DNA from: Prevotella intermedia ATCC 25611 = DSM 20706
Lineage (GTDB): Bacteria > Bacteroidota > Bacteroidia > Bacteroidales > Bacteroidaceae
DNA: 64,000 nt
Assembly (NCBI RefSeq): GCF_001953955.1
Contig: NZ_CP019300.1
Coordinates: 930,001 to 994,000, forward strand
Reading direction: 5' to 3'
Position numbers and translations under genes: made by a program
Notes under the pieces: model-generated
Told to the model about the DNA's origin: nothing
Database searches by the model: none
Seen by the model: only the letters and a program-made list of their open reading frames with translations
Part shown: piece after piece, positions 53,685 to 61,584 of the stretch
Layout of the letters: every line of letters starts with the position of its first letter
How positions within the stretch are numbered: position 1 is the stretch's first letter

Positions 53685-54313
53685 TGTTCTTCTTTACTTG
53701 TTTGCACGGTTGTCTGCATCATTCGCTTCCACTTAAAGTAGCCTGCAATGGCAATAAAGGCATAAAACGCATAGAGCGCAGCCGTGAATGGTATGCCTTT
53801 ATAGAAGTAGAGGGCTGACAGTTCTATATCTGCCACAAACCAAATCCACCATTGTTCCAAGTATTTCTTAGCCAAAGCCCATAGCCCGATAATGCTTAAC
53901 GAATTGCCGAAACTATCCAATACAGGTACATTCGAGTTGGTAAAAGTAATCAAAATATAGTAAACAGCACCCCATAAAGCTAAGAAAAGCACCATTGTAG
54001 GTATGATTTTTCGTTTCGGAAACCTTGTTATGGGCAACTCTTTATCGTCTTTTTGCCTTTTGCCGAATTGCCAATAGAGGAAGCCATAGATAGATACGAT
54101 GATGTAATAAATCTGCATAGCGAAGTCGGCGTACAGCTTTGCTTCGTAATAAACAAAGGTATAGACCGCAGGCATCACAATACTTGTGAACCAAAGCCAA
54201 ATGCTTGCTTTGTATTCCTGATAGATATAAACAAGCCCGATGATGGTTCCAACCACATCTAATACTTGGTAAGTGTCGGATTCCTGAAAGTATTGAATAA
54301 TGTTGTTCAGCAT
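53681..54313 (-). CDS. pnuT: PnuC-family thiamine transporter PnuT
   Basis: The 210-residue protein has seven membrane segments with PnuC-type aromatic motifs (IYQEYKASIWLWFTSIVMPAVY, YWQFGKR, LEQWWIWFVADIELSALYFYKG). In isolation it would be called a nicotinamide riboside carrier. Its place between a TPP-riboswitch TonB receptor and thiamine kinase identifies it as PnuT, moving thiamine across the inner membrane by facilitated diffusion and trapped by the kinase. Confidence 0.9.
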   Translation of the reverse strand: MLNNIIQYFQESDTYQVLDVVGTIIGLVYIYQEYKASIWLWFTSIVMPAVYTFVYYEAKLYADFAMQIYYIIVSIYGFLYWQFGKRQKDDKELPITRFPKRKIIPTMVLFLALWGAVYYILITFTNSNVPVLDSFGNSLSIIGLWALAKKYLEQWWIWFVADIELSALYFYKGIPFTAALYAFYAFIAIAGYFKWKRMMQTTVQTSKEEQ

Positions 54314-54340
54314 TTAGCCTTTTTCTTATTGCATAAATCG

Positions 54341-54369
54341 ACCTCTCTTCGATGATTTCGAAGAGAGGT
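54341..54369. other. strong hairpin between the thiamine receptor and pnuT
   Basis: ACCTCTCTTCGA pairs with TCGAAGAGAGGT around a 4-5 nt loop. The long T-run (54370-54375) follows it on the plus strand, while the operon runs on the minus strand, where A's precede it. It may lower expression of the downstream genes or define mRNA ends. Confidence 0.6.
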
Positions 54370-54377
54370 TTTTTGTT

Positions 54378-56735
54378 TTAGAACTTCAACGTAATGTTAC
54401 CCATCATCGTAAATCCTGCCATTGGCATAAAGCCTATTTGATAGTAACGTTTGTCGTTGGTATATTTATTGCTTTCGCTCACTGCACTGTAAACCCAGCC
54501 ACTTGCTGCATAATGGCTGTTGAAAATGTTGTTGAAATTCAGTCCGAACAGAACTTCCTTCAGCCAATTCAGCTTCTTGCCTGTGTTCAAGGCATAGCTG
54601 AGGTTTATGTCTGTCTGCGAGAAAGCAGGCAGCGAACGGTCTTTGTTCTCGGAGTTATCCAAGTATTGGCGGCTTACATAGTTCGTATGCCAAACGAGTT
54701 GTGCCCCTTTATAGTGGAAATTCATAAAGCCATTGAGAATAGCTGAAGGCGAAAAAGCAAGGGTGGAATTGTCGTAATGCACTTTCAAAGGCATCTTGCT
54801 GTTGTCCCAATTGTCCACAAACTCATCGAAATCCTTAATCTTGTTGATGCTCAAAGCTGCATTTCCTTCGAGTGTAAACCACGATGTGGCGTTCCAGCCT
54901 GCAGTTAATTCGGCTCCCATACGGTAGGAATCTTTCACGTTAGTAGTAAGATTTTCGCCTATATCGCTCTGCTCTCCAGTCTGAACAAATTGGTCTTTGT
55001 AGCCCATATAGTAGAGATTGGTGCCTATGTGCCAGTTGTTGCTGGCATATTGGTAGCCCAATTCGATGTCGAGAAGGTGCTCTGCATTTGGTGCAGGATA
55101 CTTTCCGTTGTCGGTAAAGTTGTTGCGCTCGGGCTCACGGCTTGCGTATGCCATCGACAAATAAGCCTTGTTTCTGCCATTGTGATAGCTGATGCCCGCC
55201 TTGGGGTTCACAAAGTTGTAGCTTTTGTTGATGTTCAGTATCTGGTTTGTGTAGCTTCCATCTTCCAATGCATAGAACTTATCGTTCTTTCCATCGGCTT
55301 TGTAGTTCACATAGCGATACTGCACATCGGCAAACAAATCCCAATTGCTGCACAAATGGTAGGTTGCTTTTGCGAAAAAGCTGTAATCGTTCTTGTTGCC
55401 GTCCGAGTCGTAGTACTTCAAACCAGTAAAGTCTTGCACCTGACCTTTGTTTGCAACGTATGTCAGATAGCCGAAGTGGCTGCCACGGAACTGTTGCAGG
55501 TTGATGCCTCCGAGCACGTCCCAACTGTCGTTCTTGTAGTTTGCGTTGTAGAGAATGCCGTAAGTGTGCTGGGTTAAGCCTTTCTTTCTGACGAAGTCGC
55601 TGCGCTTAACAGCCTTTCCGTTCTTATCGGTTGCAGTAAGACCGAACTTGTTGAACTTGTTGTTAGGACGGAACTCGTTGTAGTATCCGTGTCCGTAGGT
55701 GTAGTGCAAGGCTATGTTGTGCGACCAAGCAGTGTTGGGCTTCCATACTGCCGAGAGTATGTTGTGGTTCTGATAGAAGTTGTCGGTTGTCTTCTCCCAA
55801 TAGCTTCCATTGTCCATTTTATAGCGGTAGGTTTGGTATTTCCCATTCGCATCGGTTGGAAAAGTCCATTTGTCGTAGTCGAACACCAAACCTTCGTAGA
55901 GCGGATTAAAGCGTCCCAAACCACGTTCGTACAAGTCTTTGTAGGTTTTTATGTCGCTACCCATCAACGATGCGTCGTTGTTTCCAGCCACAACACCGTT
56001 CCAAGCCTGTCCTGTTTTCTCGAAATTACCTATGTTCTTATATCTTATTTGGAAGTTATCGCCTAAGTATGTGAGCCCGCCATAGTAAGAACCCGACCTA
56101 CCTGCTGTTCCGTGAAGAAATCCATCGGTAGCTGTTTCGTGGTAAGCACCGTCGAATACGAAATGGCTGCCAAGCAAACCCGTTGAGAATTTCACGCCAG
56201 TGTTGTATGTATTGTATGTTCCGAACGACCCACTCACCTCTGCCGAAGGCTGTTGGTTGGGCGTTGCTGTTGCCAACGAGATAGAACCGCCAAACGCTCC
56301 GTCGCCATTGGTCGATGTGCCGATACCGCGCTGAATCTGCACGCTGCTCATCAGTGCGCCATAAGAGTTCATATTCGCCCAGAAAACAGTTTGGTCTTCG
56401 GGCGAATTGAGCGATACGCCGTCGAGCGTTATGTTGATGCGACTGCCGCCTGCACCACGAATACGCATAGCTGCCGTACCCGTTCCGAGTCCATTCTCGC
56501 CCCATGCAAATACGCCGGGTGTGTGTGCAAAGAGGAAAGGCAGTTCGCGCCCAGTCTTTGAGAAGTTCGATAGTTCTGTCTTTTTAATGTTGGCAACGGC
56601 GAACGGAGCATTCTTTTGTGCTCTGACTCCTGCAACAATCACTTCTTGCAGTTCTTGGCTTGCCAATGTATCTACCTTTTGAGCTTGCACACTCGTTGCA
56701 CAAGTCAATGCTGCAAATACCAATAGTTTTTTCAT
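54378..56735 (-). CDS. TonB-dependent receptor for thiamine (OMP_thi type)
   Basis: The 785-residue protein has a signal peptide (about 1-18, SVQAQ), a TonB-box-like LQEVIVAGVRA, a plug domain (about 30-155; IRGAGGSRINITLDGVSLN, SVQIQRGIGTSTNGDGAFGGSI) and a large barrel. No CarboxypepD-like domain, so not SusC. The TPP riboswitch upstream and the transporter and kinase downstream make thiamine or a derivative the likely ligand, as described for Bacteroides. Monomer length is normal. Confidence 0.92.
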   Translation of the reverse strand: MKKLLVFAALTCATSVQAQKVDTLASQELQEVIVAGVRAQKNAPFAVANIKKTELSNFSKTGRELPFLFAHTPGVFAWGENGLGTGTAAMRIRGAGGSRINITLDGVSLNSPEDQTVFWANMNSYGALMSSVQIQRGIGTSTNGDGAFGGSISLATATPNQQPSAEVSGSFGTYNTYNTGVKFSTGLLGSHFVFDGAYHETATDGFLHGTAGRSGSYYGGLTYLGDNFQIRYKNIGNFEKTGQAWNGVVAGNNDASLMGSDIKTYKDLYERGLGRFNPLYEGLVFDYDKWTFPTDANGKYQTYRYKMDNGSYWEKTTDNFYQNHNILSAVWKPNTAWSHNIALHYTYGHGYYNEFRPNNKFNKFGLTATDKNGKAVKRSDFVRKKGLTQHTYGILYNANYKNDSWDVLGGINLQQFRGSHFGYLTYVANKGQVQDFTGLKYYDSDGNKNDYSFFAKATYHLCSNWDLFADVQYRYVNYKADGKNDKFYALEDGSYTNQILNINKSYNFVNPKAGISYHNGRNKAYLSMAYASREPERNNFTDNGKYPAPNAEHLLDIELGYQYASNNWHIGTNLYYMGYKDQFVQTGEQSDIGENLTTNVKDSYRMGAELTAGWNATSWFTLEGNAALSINKIKDFDEFVDNWDNSKMPLKVHYDNSTLAFSPSAILNGFMNFHYKGAQLVWHTNYVSRQYLDNSENKDRSLPAFSQTDINLSYALNTGKKLNWLKEVLFGLNFNNIFNSHYAASGWVYSAVSESNKYTNDKRYYQIGFMPMAGFTMMGNITLKF

Positions 56736-56761
56736 ATTATGTATTTTGAATAATAAAATAG

Positions 56762-56844
56762 AAGGGGAGTTTCCCTACGACGGCATTATCCGTATCAGGT
56801 TTATGGGTCTATTCTCAGCAAGTTCAAACGAACAAGCACCCCTT
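56762..56844 (-). promoter_or_regulatory. TPP riboswitch (THI element)
   Basis: Read on the minus strand, a P1 stem (AAGGGGTG / ACTCCCCTT) encloses GCTGAGA and the signature ACCTGATACGGATAATGCCG followed by TCGTAGGGAAA, matching the THI-box consensus (GCTGAGA, CTGATCTGGATAATGCCAGCG, TAGGGA). It lies 27 bp before the receptor ATG, so probably acts on translation. It binds TPP and turns the operon off. Confidence 0.97.
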
Positions 56845-56867
56845 AATTATCATTTTGATAACCACTG

Positions 56868-56875
56868 CAAAATTA
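56868..56875 (-). promoter_or_regulatory. -7 promoter box for the thiamine operon
   Basis: TAATTTTG on the minus strand, about 20 bp ahead of the riboswitch, with a TTG about 20 bp further upstream. Confidence 0.6.
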
Positions 56876-56955
56876 CAATATTCGTACGATATAGCCAAGA
56901 AAAGGCGCAACAATCGTTTGTTGTATCTGCCGAAAGTTTTGTCAGAAGAATTATT

Positions 56956-57029
56956 TACACGTAGAGAAATATTTTTCTACACGTAAATAAATATTTACTT
57001 ACACATAAAGAAAGAATTATTTACACGTA
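56956..57029. repeat. 22-bp-period array of TACACGTA, array III
   Basis: 8-mers start at 56956, 56978, 57000 (TACACATA) and 57022, exactly 22 bp apart, all in one orientation. The A/T-rich spacers resemble arrays I and II. Between codirectional minus-strand genes, in the gap 56736-57228. Confidence 0.9.
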
Positions 57030-57186
57030 AGTAATTTAGTGGAGAAAAACTTTTGCGAGCGTAAGTTGTTTAGAATGAGAATAAAACGTGCGAAATGACG
57101 GTGGTAGGAAAAGGTTGTTGTGAGGGGAGGGCGTTTCAATAGAGGTTCTTGCTACACCTTTGTGGTGGAATGAATGATAAATAAAA

Positions 57187-57219
57187 AAAGAGAATGTATT
57201 TGCTAAATACACTCTCTTT
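57187..57219 (-). terminator. terminator after the OPT-lipoprotein operon
   Basis: AAAGAGA-TGTATT pairs with AATACA-TCTCTTT; the A-run before it gives a U-run on the minus strand. Confidence 0.75.
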
Positions 57220-57228
57220 CTATGTTGT

Positions 57229-57768
57229 TTACTGAATATCCTTGCTGTTCTTATAGCTTTTTATATACTTCCCATCTTTATAAAGATGATAGGAGGCATA
57301 GTTTATTGACTTTAAAGAAACTCCTAATAAATCTTGATAAAAGCGTTCGGTGTACTTTCCTCGAACCTTTGTGTTATATTTGGAGTTATCTATGATGTGT
57401 AGCGGAAAATCTTTTCCAACAGCTATAAAAGCGTCAAGATATGTGTTTGTTATAATCAAGGGAGCATACCCTTTGGCGGTTACCGCATTTATAAACACAT
57501 AAGGAGATATACAAGTCTCAGCTTTACAAAAAGGAATATAATCGTAGACAACAACATTCTTCTTTTCTCGAATATATTGTCTTACTTGCTCTGCAGTTAT
57601 TTTATAGAGCTTTGTGTAATCTTGTATCTCAGAGATATTGCCTTTGTAGGTTACTACGTTGTCTTTTTCCTGTTTACTTAACTTATTATAGTCGGTGAAT
57701 ATACCACCTATGCTACAAGAAGTGAGTACTAAACAAAGACCAACTATTAGGAAGGGATTACGATACAT
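57229..57768 (-). CDS. lipoprotein of unknown function
   Basis: The 179-residue protein has a lipobox (MYRNPFLIVGLCLVLTSC, Cys18). The mature part has a possible thioredoxin-like core: YIREKKNVVVYDYIPFCKAETCI, where two Cys lie five apart, then a strand-helix order, but no CxxC. No family was recognised. It lies 19 bp after the OPT transporter and shares its terminator, so a role beside that transporter is possible. Confidence 0.65.
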   Translation of the reverse strand: MYRNPFLIVGLCLVLTSCSIGGIFTDYNKLSKQEKDNVVTYKGNISEIQDYTKLYKITAEQVRQYIREKKNVVVYDYIPFCKAETCISPYVFINAVTAKGYAPLIITNTYLDAFIAVGKDFPLHIIDNSKYNTKVRGKYTERFYQDLLGVSLKSINYASYHLYKDGKYIKSYKNSKDIQ

Positions 57769-57787
57769 TGATTATTCCAATTTATAT

Positions 57788-59776
57788 TTACGCTTCTTTT
57801 TCCTTGTCTGAAAGTTTTGTTGCCGCAATAAAGTAGAGTATTAAAGCGATGTAAGCAACAAGTGCGAGAAGTTCAGAAAGGTGGTTTTGCCACCATTCGG
57901 CATGGTCGAACTCGATGCCGAAGAACTTAATCAGCGCAGAAACAACACCCATCAGCGCACCGCCCGCAATGAAGCCCGATGCTATGAGCGTGCCCTTGTC
58001 GCCACGTAACTTGTTGATTTGCTCGTCCTTAGAACGTGTTGTAACATACCAGTTCACCGCACCACCTATAATTAAAGGAATGTTCAGCTGAATAGGAATG
58101 AACATACCGAGCGAGAAAGCCAGTGCAGGCACTTTGCAACGGTCTAACACCAATGCAAGGACAGCACCTATACCGTAAAGAATCCAAGGCGCACCCTGTC
58201 CGCTCATCAATGGTTTTATAACGGCTGCCATAGCGTTTGCCTGCGGTGCTGCCAGCTGTCCGGAATTGAAACCGTAGGTCTTGTCCAACACTATCATTAC
58301 ACCTGCAACGGTTGCTGCCGATACGATAGTGCCGAGGAACTTCCACGTTTCCTGCTTCTTGGGTGTGGTACCGAGCCAGTAACCAATCTTCAAGTCGGTG
58401 ATAAACGAACCTGCCATCGACAAGGCGGTACATACCACACCACCCATCAGCAATGCTGCCAACATACCCGAATTGCCTTTCAGTCCGACAGCTACCATAA
58501 CCACGGAAGCCAAGATAAGCGTCATCAGCGTCATACCCGACACTGGGTTGGAACCGACAATGGCAATGGCATTTGCTGCAACCGTGGTGAAGAGGAAGGC
58601 AATCAGTGCCACGAGTACGATGCCAACAACGGCGTGCAACAAGTTGAACTGCATTACGCCAAAGTAGAAGAACAAGAAGGTTATCACCAAAGTTGTAATA
58701 CTACCGAAAGCAATTATCTTAAACGAAATGTCGCGTTGCGTTCTTATCGCTTCTTCTTGGTCTGCACCCTTGCCCTTCATCTCTCTTGAGGCCAAGCTGA
58801 CTGCACTTTTGATGATGCCCCACGACTTTACGATGCCGATAACGCCCGACATTGCAATACCGCCAATACCGATAGAGCGAGCGTAGTTCTTGAAAATCTC
58901 TTCAGCCGACATACTACCCACCGTGGCAATCACGCTTGGGTCCCATTGGTTCAGCACGGTATCGGGGAACAGGAGAGCCATTCCGGGAACTATCAACCAC
59001 CACACTGCGAGCGAGCCCATACAGATAATGAAGGCATATTTCAGACCGATGATGTAGCCCAAGCCTAAGATTGCCGCACCTGTATTTACCTTGAAGACAA
59101 GTTTTGCCTTGTCGGCTATGGTTTCGCCAAAGCCAATCATACGGCTTGTAACGGTTTCGTTCCACCAGCCGAACGTAGCCACACTGAAGTCGTAAAGACC
59201 GCCTACAAGACCTGCAAGCAACAATGGCTTCGCCTGACTGCCACCTTTCTCGCCGCTCACAAGCACCTGTGTCGTAGCCGTAGCTTCGGGGAAGGGGTAT
59301 TTGCCGTGCTGTTCCTTAACGAAATACTTACGGAACGGGATTAAGAAAAGAATACCCAAGATGCCGCCCAACGCTGCTGCAATGAATATTTGGAAGAAGT
59401 CGGCTTGCAATTCGAGCATGTAAATGGCAGGCATAACGAAGATACCGCCTGCAACAACTGCACCCGAGCAAGCTCCGATGCTCTGAATGATGACGTTTTC
59501 GCCCAACGCATTCTTGCGTTTGGTAGCCGACGACATACCAATGGCAATGATGGCAATCGGTATGGCAGCCTCGAATACCTGTCCGACTTTAAGTCCTAAG
59601 TAGGCAGCAGCTGCCGAAAACAGCACCACCATTACCAATCCCCAAGTTACAGACCACGTACTTACTTCTGGATAAACCTTGTTCGGGCTCATCACGGGTT
59701 GATATTCCTCGCCCTCTTTCAGTTCTCGGAAGGCGTTTTCAGGAAGTTCAATGTTTTGTTTTTCTTTATTTTCCAT
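57788..59776 (-). CDS. OPT family oligopeptide/metal-chelate transporter
   Basis: The 662-residue protein has 16 or so hydrophobic helices and OPT-family motifs: GLKVGQVFEAAIPIAIIAIGM, 'KYPFPEATATTQVL', 'SNPVSGMTLMTLI' (family NPVSG/NPTSG) and KVPALAFSLGMFIPIQLN. OPT proteins import oligopeptides or metal-chelates by proton symport; peptide uptake suits an asaccharolytic, protein-fermenting Prevotella (inference). Own promoter at 59848; followed by the lipoprotein gene. Confidence 0.93.
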   Translation of the reverse strand: MENKEKQNIELPENAFRELKEGEEYQPVMSPNKVYPEVSTWSVTWGLVMVVLFSAAAAYLGLKVGQVFEAAIPIAIIAIGMSSATKRKNALGENVIIQSIGACSGAVVAGGIFVMPAIYMLELQADFFQIFIAAALGGILGILFLIPFRKYFVKEQHGKYPFPEATATTQVLVSGEKGGSQAKPLLLAGLVGGLYDFSVATFGWWNETVTSRMIGFGETIADKAKLVFKVNTGAAILGLGYIIGLKYAFIICMGSLAVWWLIVPGMALLFPDTVLNQWDPSVIATVGSMSAEEIFKNYARSIGIGGIAMSGVIGIVKSWGIIKSAVSLASREMKGKGADQEEAIRTQRDISFKIIAFGSITTLVITFLFFYFGVMQFNLLHAVVGIVLVALIAFLFTTVAANAIAIVGSNPVSGMTLMTLILASVVMVAVGLKGNSGMLAALLMGGVVCTALSMAGSFITDLKIGYWLGTTPKKQETWKFLGTIVSAATVAGVMIVLDKTYGFNSGQLAAPQANAMAAVIKPLMSGQGAPWILYGIGAVLALVLDRCKVPALAFSLGMFIPIQLNIPLIIGGAVNWYVTTRSKDEQINKLRGDKGTLIASGFIAGGALMGVVSALIKFFGIEFDHAEWWQNHLSELLALVAYIALILYFIAATKLSDKEKEA

Positions 59777-59847
59777 ATCCTTAGTTGTATGTTATTCTAA
59801 AGGTAAAGTTTTGTTTCGATTTTGCAAATTTCGGTTTAATGCAGTCG

Positions 59848-59855
59848 CAAAGATA
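59848..59855 (-). promoter_or_regulatory. -7 promoter box for the OPT operon
   Basis: TATCTTTG on the minus strand; leader about 67 nt. Confidence 0.6.
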
Positions 59856-59941
59856 AGTAAAAAATAGCAAAGGCTGCATTAGTTGTCAATAAAAATTGCA
59901 ATAATTATTGATCCGTGTCTTTGTTTTTGCGTTTTTTTATG

Positions 59942-59949
59942 TACATTTG
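59942..59949 (+). promoter_or_regulatory. -7 promoter box for trmO (leaderless geometry)
   Basis: TACATTTG with a TTG 18 bp upstream, and only TGGT between the box and the ATG at 59954. Confidence 0.6.
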
Positions 59950-59953
59950 TGGT

Positions 59954-60643
59954 ATGAAAGAAATAGAACCGATAGCTTATTTTCGTTCTCCGTTTACCAC
60001 GAAGTTTGGTATTCCGCGCCAAAGCGGATTGGTAAGCGAGTTGAGAGGACGCATTGTTTTTGAACCGAAATTCAACAGTGAAGATGCCTTGCGTGGTTTG
60101 GAAGGTTTCGATTATGTTTGGTTGATATGGGGTTTCTCGGCGAACGAACCTGTTGGAGGTAAGAAGTGGAATGAGGACGACAGCCTTATGGTGCGTCCGC
60201 CACGTTTGGGAGGCAACGAAAAGGTTGGCGTCTTTGCTTCACGCTCACCGTTCCGACCGAACGGTTTGGGCTTGTCGTCGGTGCGAATTGCAAAGGTTGG
60301 CAAAGGCATCATAGAGGTTTCGGGGGCTGACTTGATGGACGGGACGCCCATCTACGATGTTAAGCCCTACTTGCCATACGTCGATGCACACACAGGGGTG
60401 CGCGGCGGATACACGGATACTTATGATTGGGAGCCGTTGGCGGTGGAATTGCCCGACAGCATAAACGATTTCTTCGGCAAGGAAGAGATTAAGACCCTGT
60501 CGAAACTGCTCGCACAAGATCCGCGTCCGCACTATCAGCACGACGCCAATCGCATTTACGGAATGCTGTTTGAAAACAAAGACGTCCGCTTTCGGGTGGA
60601 AAACGGACGCTGTATCGTTGTGGAAGTTATTTCCTGCAAGTAG
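59954..60643 (+). CDS. trmO: tRNA (N6-threonylcarbamoyladenosine-37) methyltransferase TrmO
   Basis: The 229-residue protein matches TrmO/TsaA: IAYFRSPFTTKFGIPRQSGLV, GLEGFDYVWLIW, VGVFASRSPFRPNGLGLS (the SAM-binding motif) and 'GTPIYDVKPYLPYVD'. It methylates t6A37 in tRNA-Thr decoding ACY codons. The ATG at 59954 is preferred to 59915 because the family N-terminus starts there and the promoter box lies between the two. Confidence 0.93.
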   Translation: MKEIEPIAYFRSPFTTKFGIPRQSGLVSELRGRIVFEPKFNSEDALRGLEGFDYVWLIWGFSANEPVGGKKWNEDDSLMVRPPRLGGNEKVGVFASRSPFRPNGLGLSSVRIAKVGKGIIEVSGADLMDGTPIYDVKPYLPYVDAHTGVRGGYTDTYDWEPLAVELPDSINDFFGKEEIKTLSKLLAQDPRPHYQHDANRIYGMLFENKDVRFRVENGRCIVVEVISCK

Positions 60644-60670
60644 GTTTGTACCCCACGTGTAGAAATTCTA

Positions 60671-61177
60671 TTACCTTATCTCAATCTTTTCTATGTGTGG
60701 TTTCGGCGCAGAGGGTGTAACAGGTGCTACGGTTGGTGCTGCATTGTTGCCGTCGGGGTTAGACGGTACAATTACGGGTGCGGCTTCTTCGCTCGATTCT
60801 TGCTTGCTGTTCGAGCCGTTACGTTTGTTTCGTTTCCCTCGAATACTGTTCAAAACCTTCTCGGCTTGCTTTGCTTCTTCGTCTTCTAATGAGTCTTTCG
60901 ACAGCATATCGCGCACCAGAGTATCTAACTTGACAGCGTTTTTTTCTGCTAAATTAGAATCGGGTTCTATCGAAGTAAGGGTGAATTTGGGGTCGTTCTT
61001 GTGGTTGAAATAATAGAAAAAGCCGAAGCCGACAAGGAAAACGGTGCCTATAATGATGAATATCACCAACGCGCGACCAATGGTAGGTTCGTCTTTATCG
61101 TTATGTAAAGGTGCACCGCAATGAGGGCATTGCTGTTCTTTTTCGTTCACTTCTGTGTGGCAGTTCCGACATTTCAT
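60671..61177 (-). CDS. zinc-ribbon single-pass membrane protein
   Basis: The 168-residue protein starts with a zinc ribbon (MKCRNCHTEVNEKEQQCPHCGAP, CxxC...CxxC), then one membrane helix (about 37-57) and a Ser/Pro/Ala-rich tail. The start at 61177 is set by the zinc ribbon; the open frame to 61255 adds an unlikely 26 residues. No named family; the combination often marks small membrane proteins in Bacteroidetes. It is similar in layout (anchor, charged part, Pro-rich end KIEKIE-like) to the protein at 25100. Confidence 0.7.
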   Translation of the reverse strand: MKCRNCHTEVNEKEQQCPHCGAPLHNDKDEPTIGRALVIFIIIGTVFLVGFGFFYYFNHKNDPKFTLTSIEPDSNLAEKNAVKLDTLVRDMLSKDSLEDEEAKQAEKVLNSIRGKRNKRNGSNSKQESSEEAAPVIVPSNPDGNNAAPTVAPVTPSAPKPHIEKIEIR

Positions 61178-61292
61178 ATTGCTTCTATTCTTTATATTTG
61201 TTCTTTTTTCGTTCCTCAAAAAGTGCGTTTTATCGCCACGGCATTGCTCAAACAAGTTTGGCGTTGCTCATTTGGCTTAACTAAAACGTTCG

Positions 61293-61300
61293 CAAAGGTA
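61293..61300 (-). promoter_or_regulatory. -7 promoter box for the zinc-ribbon gene
   Basis: TACCTTTG on the minus strand; leader about 110 nt. Confidence 0.5.
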
Positions 61301-61402
61301 CGTTAATTCATACATTAATCAAAATAAAATGGGAGTTTTTAAAGATTAAATCGGGGAGAGATATTATATGTTTTTTGACTCAATCTTTAGGTGCTCGGAC
61401 TG

Positions 61403-61460
61403 ATATGATATCATCTTCAGAAAAATATGACGTCATATTTTGGTAAATATGACGTCATAT
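61403..61460. repeat. 22-bp-period array of TGACGTCA-like palindromes
   Basis: Three 14-bp palindromes start at 61403 (ATATGATATCATCT), 61425 and 61447 (both ATATGACGTCATAT), exactly 22 bp apart. The 8-bp centres are TGATATCA, TGACGTCA and TGACGTCA. Between codirectional minus-strand genes; nothing else is seen in 61301-61535. Confidence 0.88.
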
Positions 61461-61535
61461 TTTTTATTCACTCTCGTGATAGGGTATCAGCGTATATATA
61501 AAAAGGTGGTTGGAAAGAGGTTGAAAGGCAAGAAA

Positions 61536-61573
61536 AAGGAGTTAGAAGGGAAGTCTATTTCCTCTAACTCCTT
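61536..61573 (-). terminator. terminator after clpB
   Basis: AAGGAGTTAGA pairs with TCTAACTCCTT; an A-run precedes it, giving a U-run on the minus strand. Confidence 0.8.
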
Positions 61574-61584
61574 AACCTTTTTCG

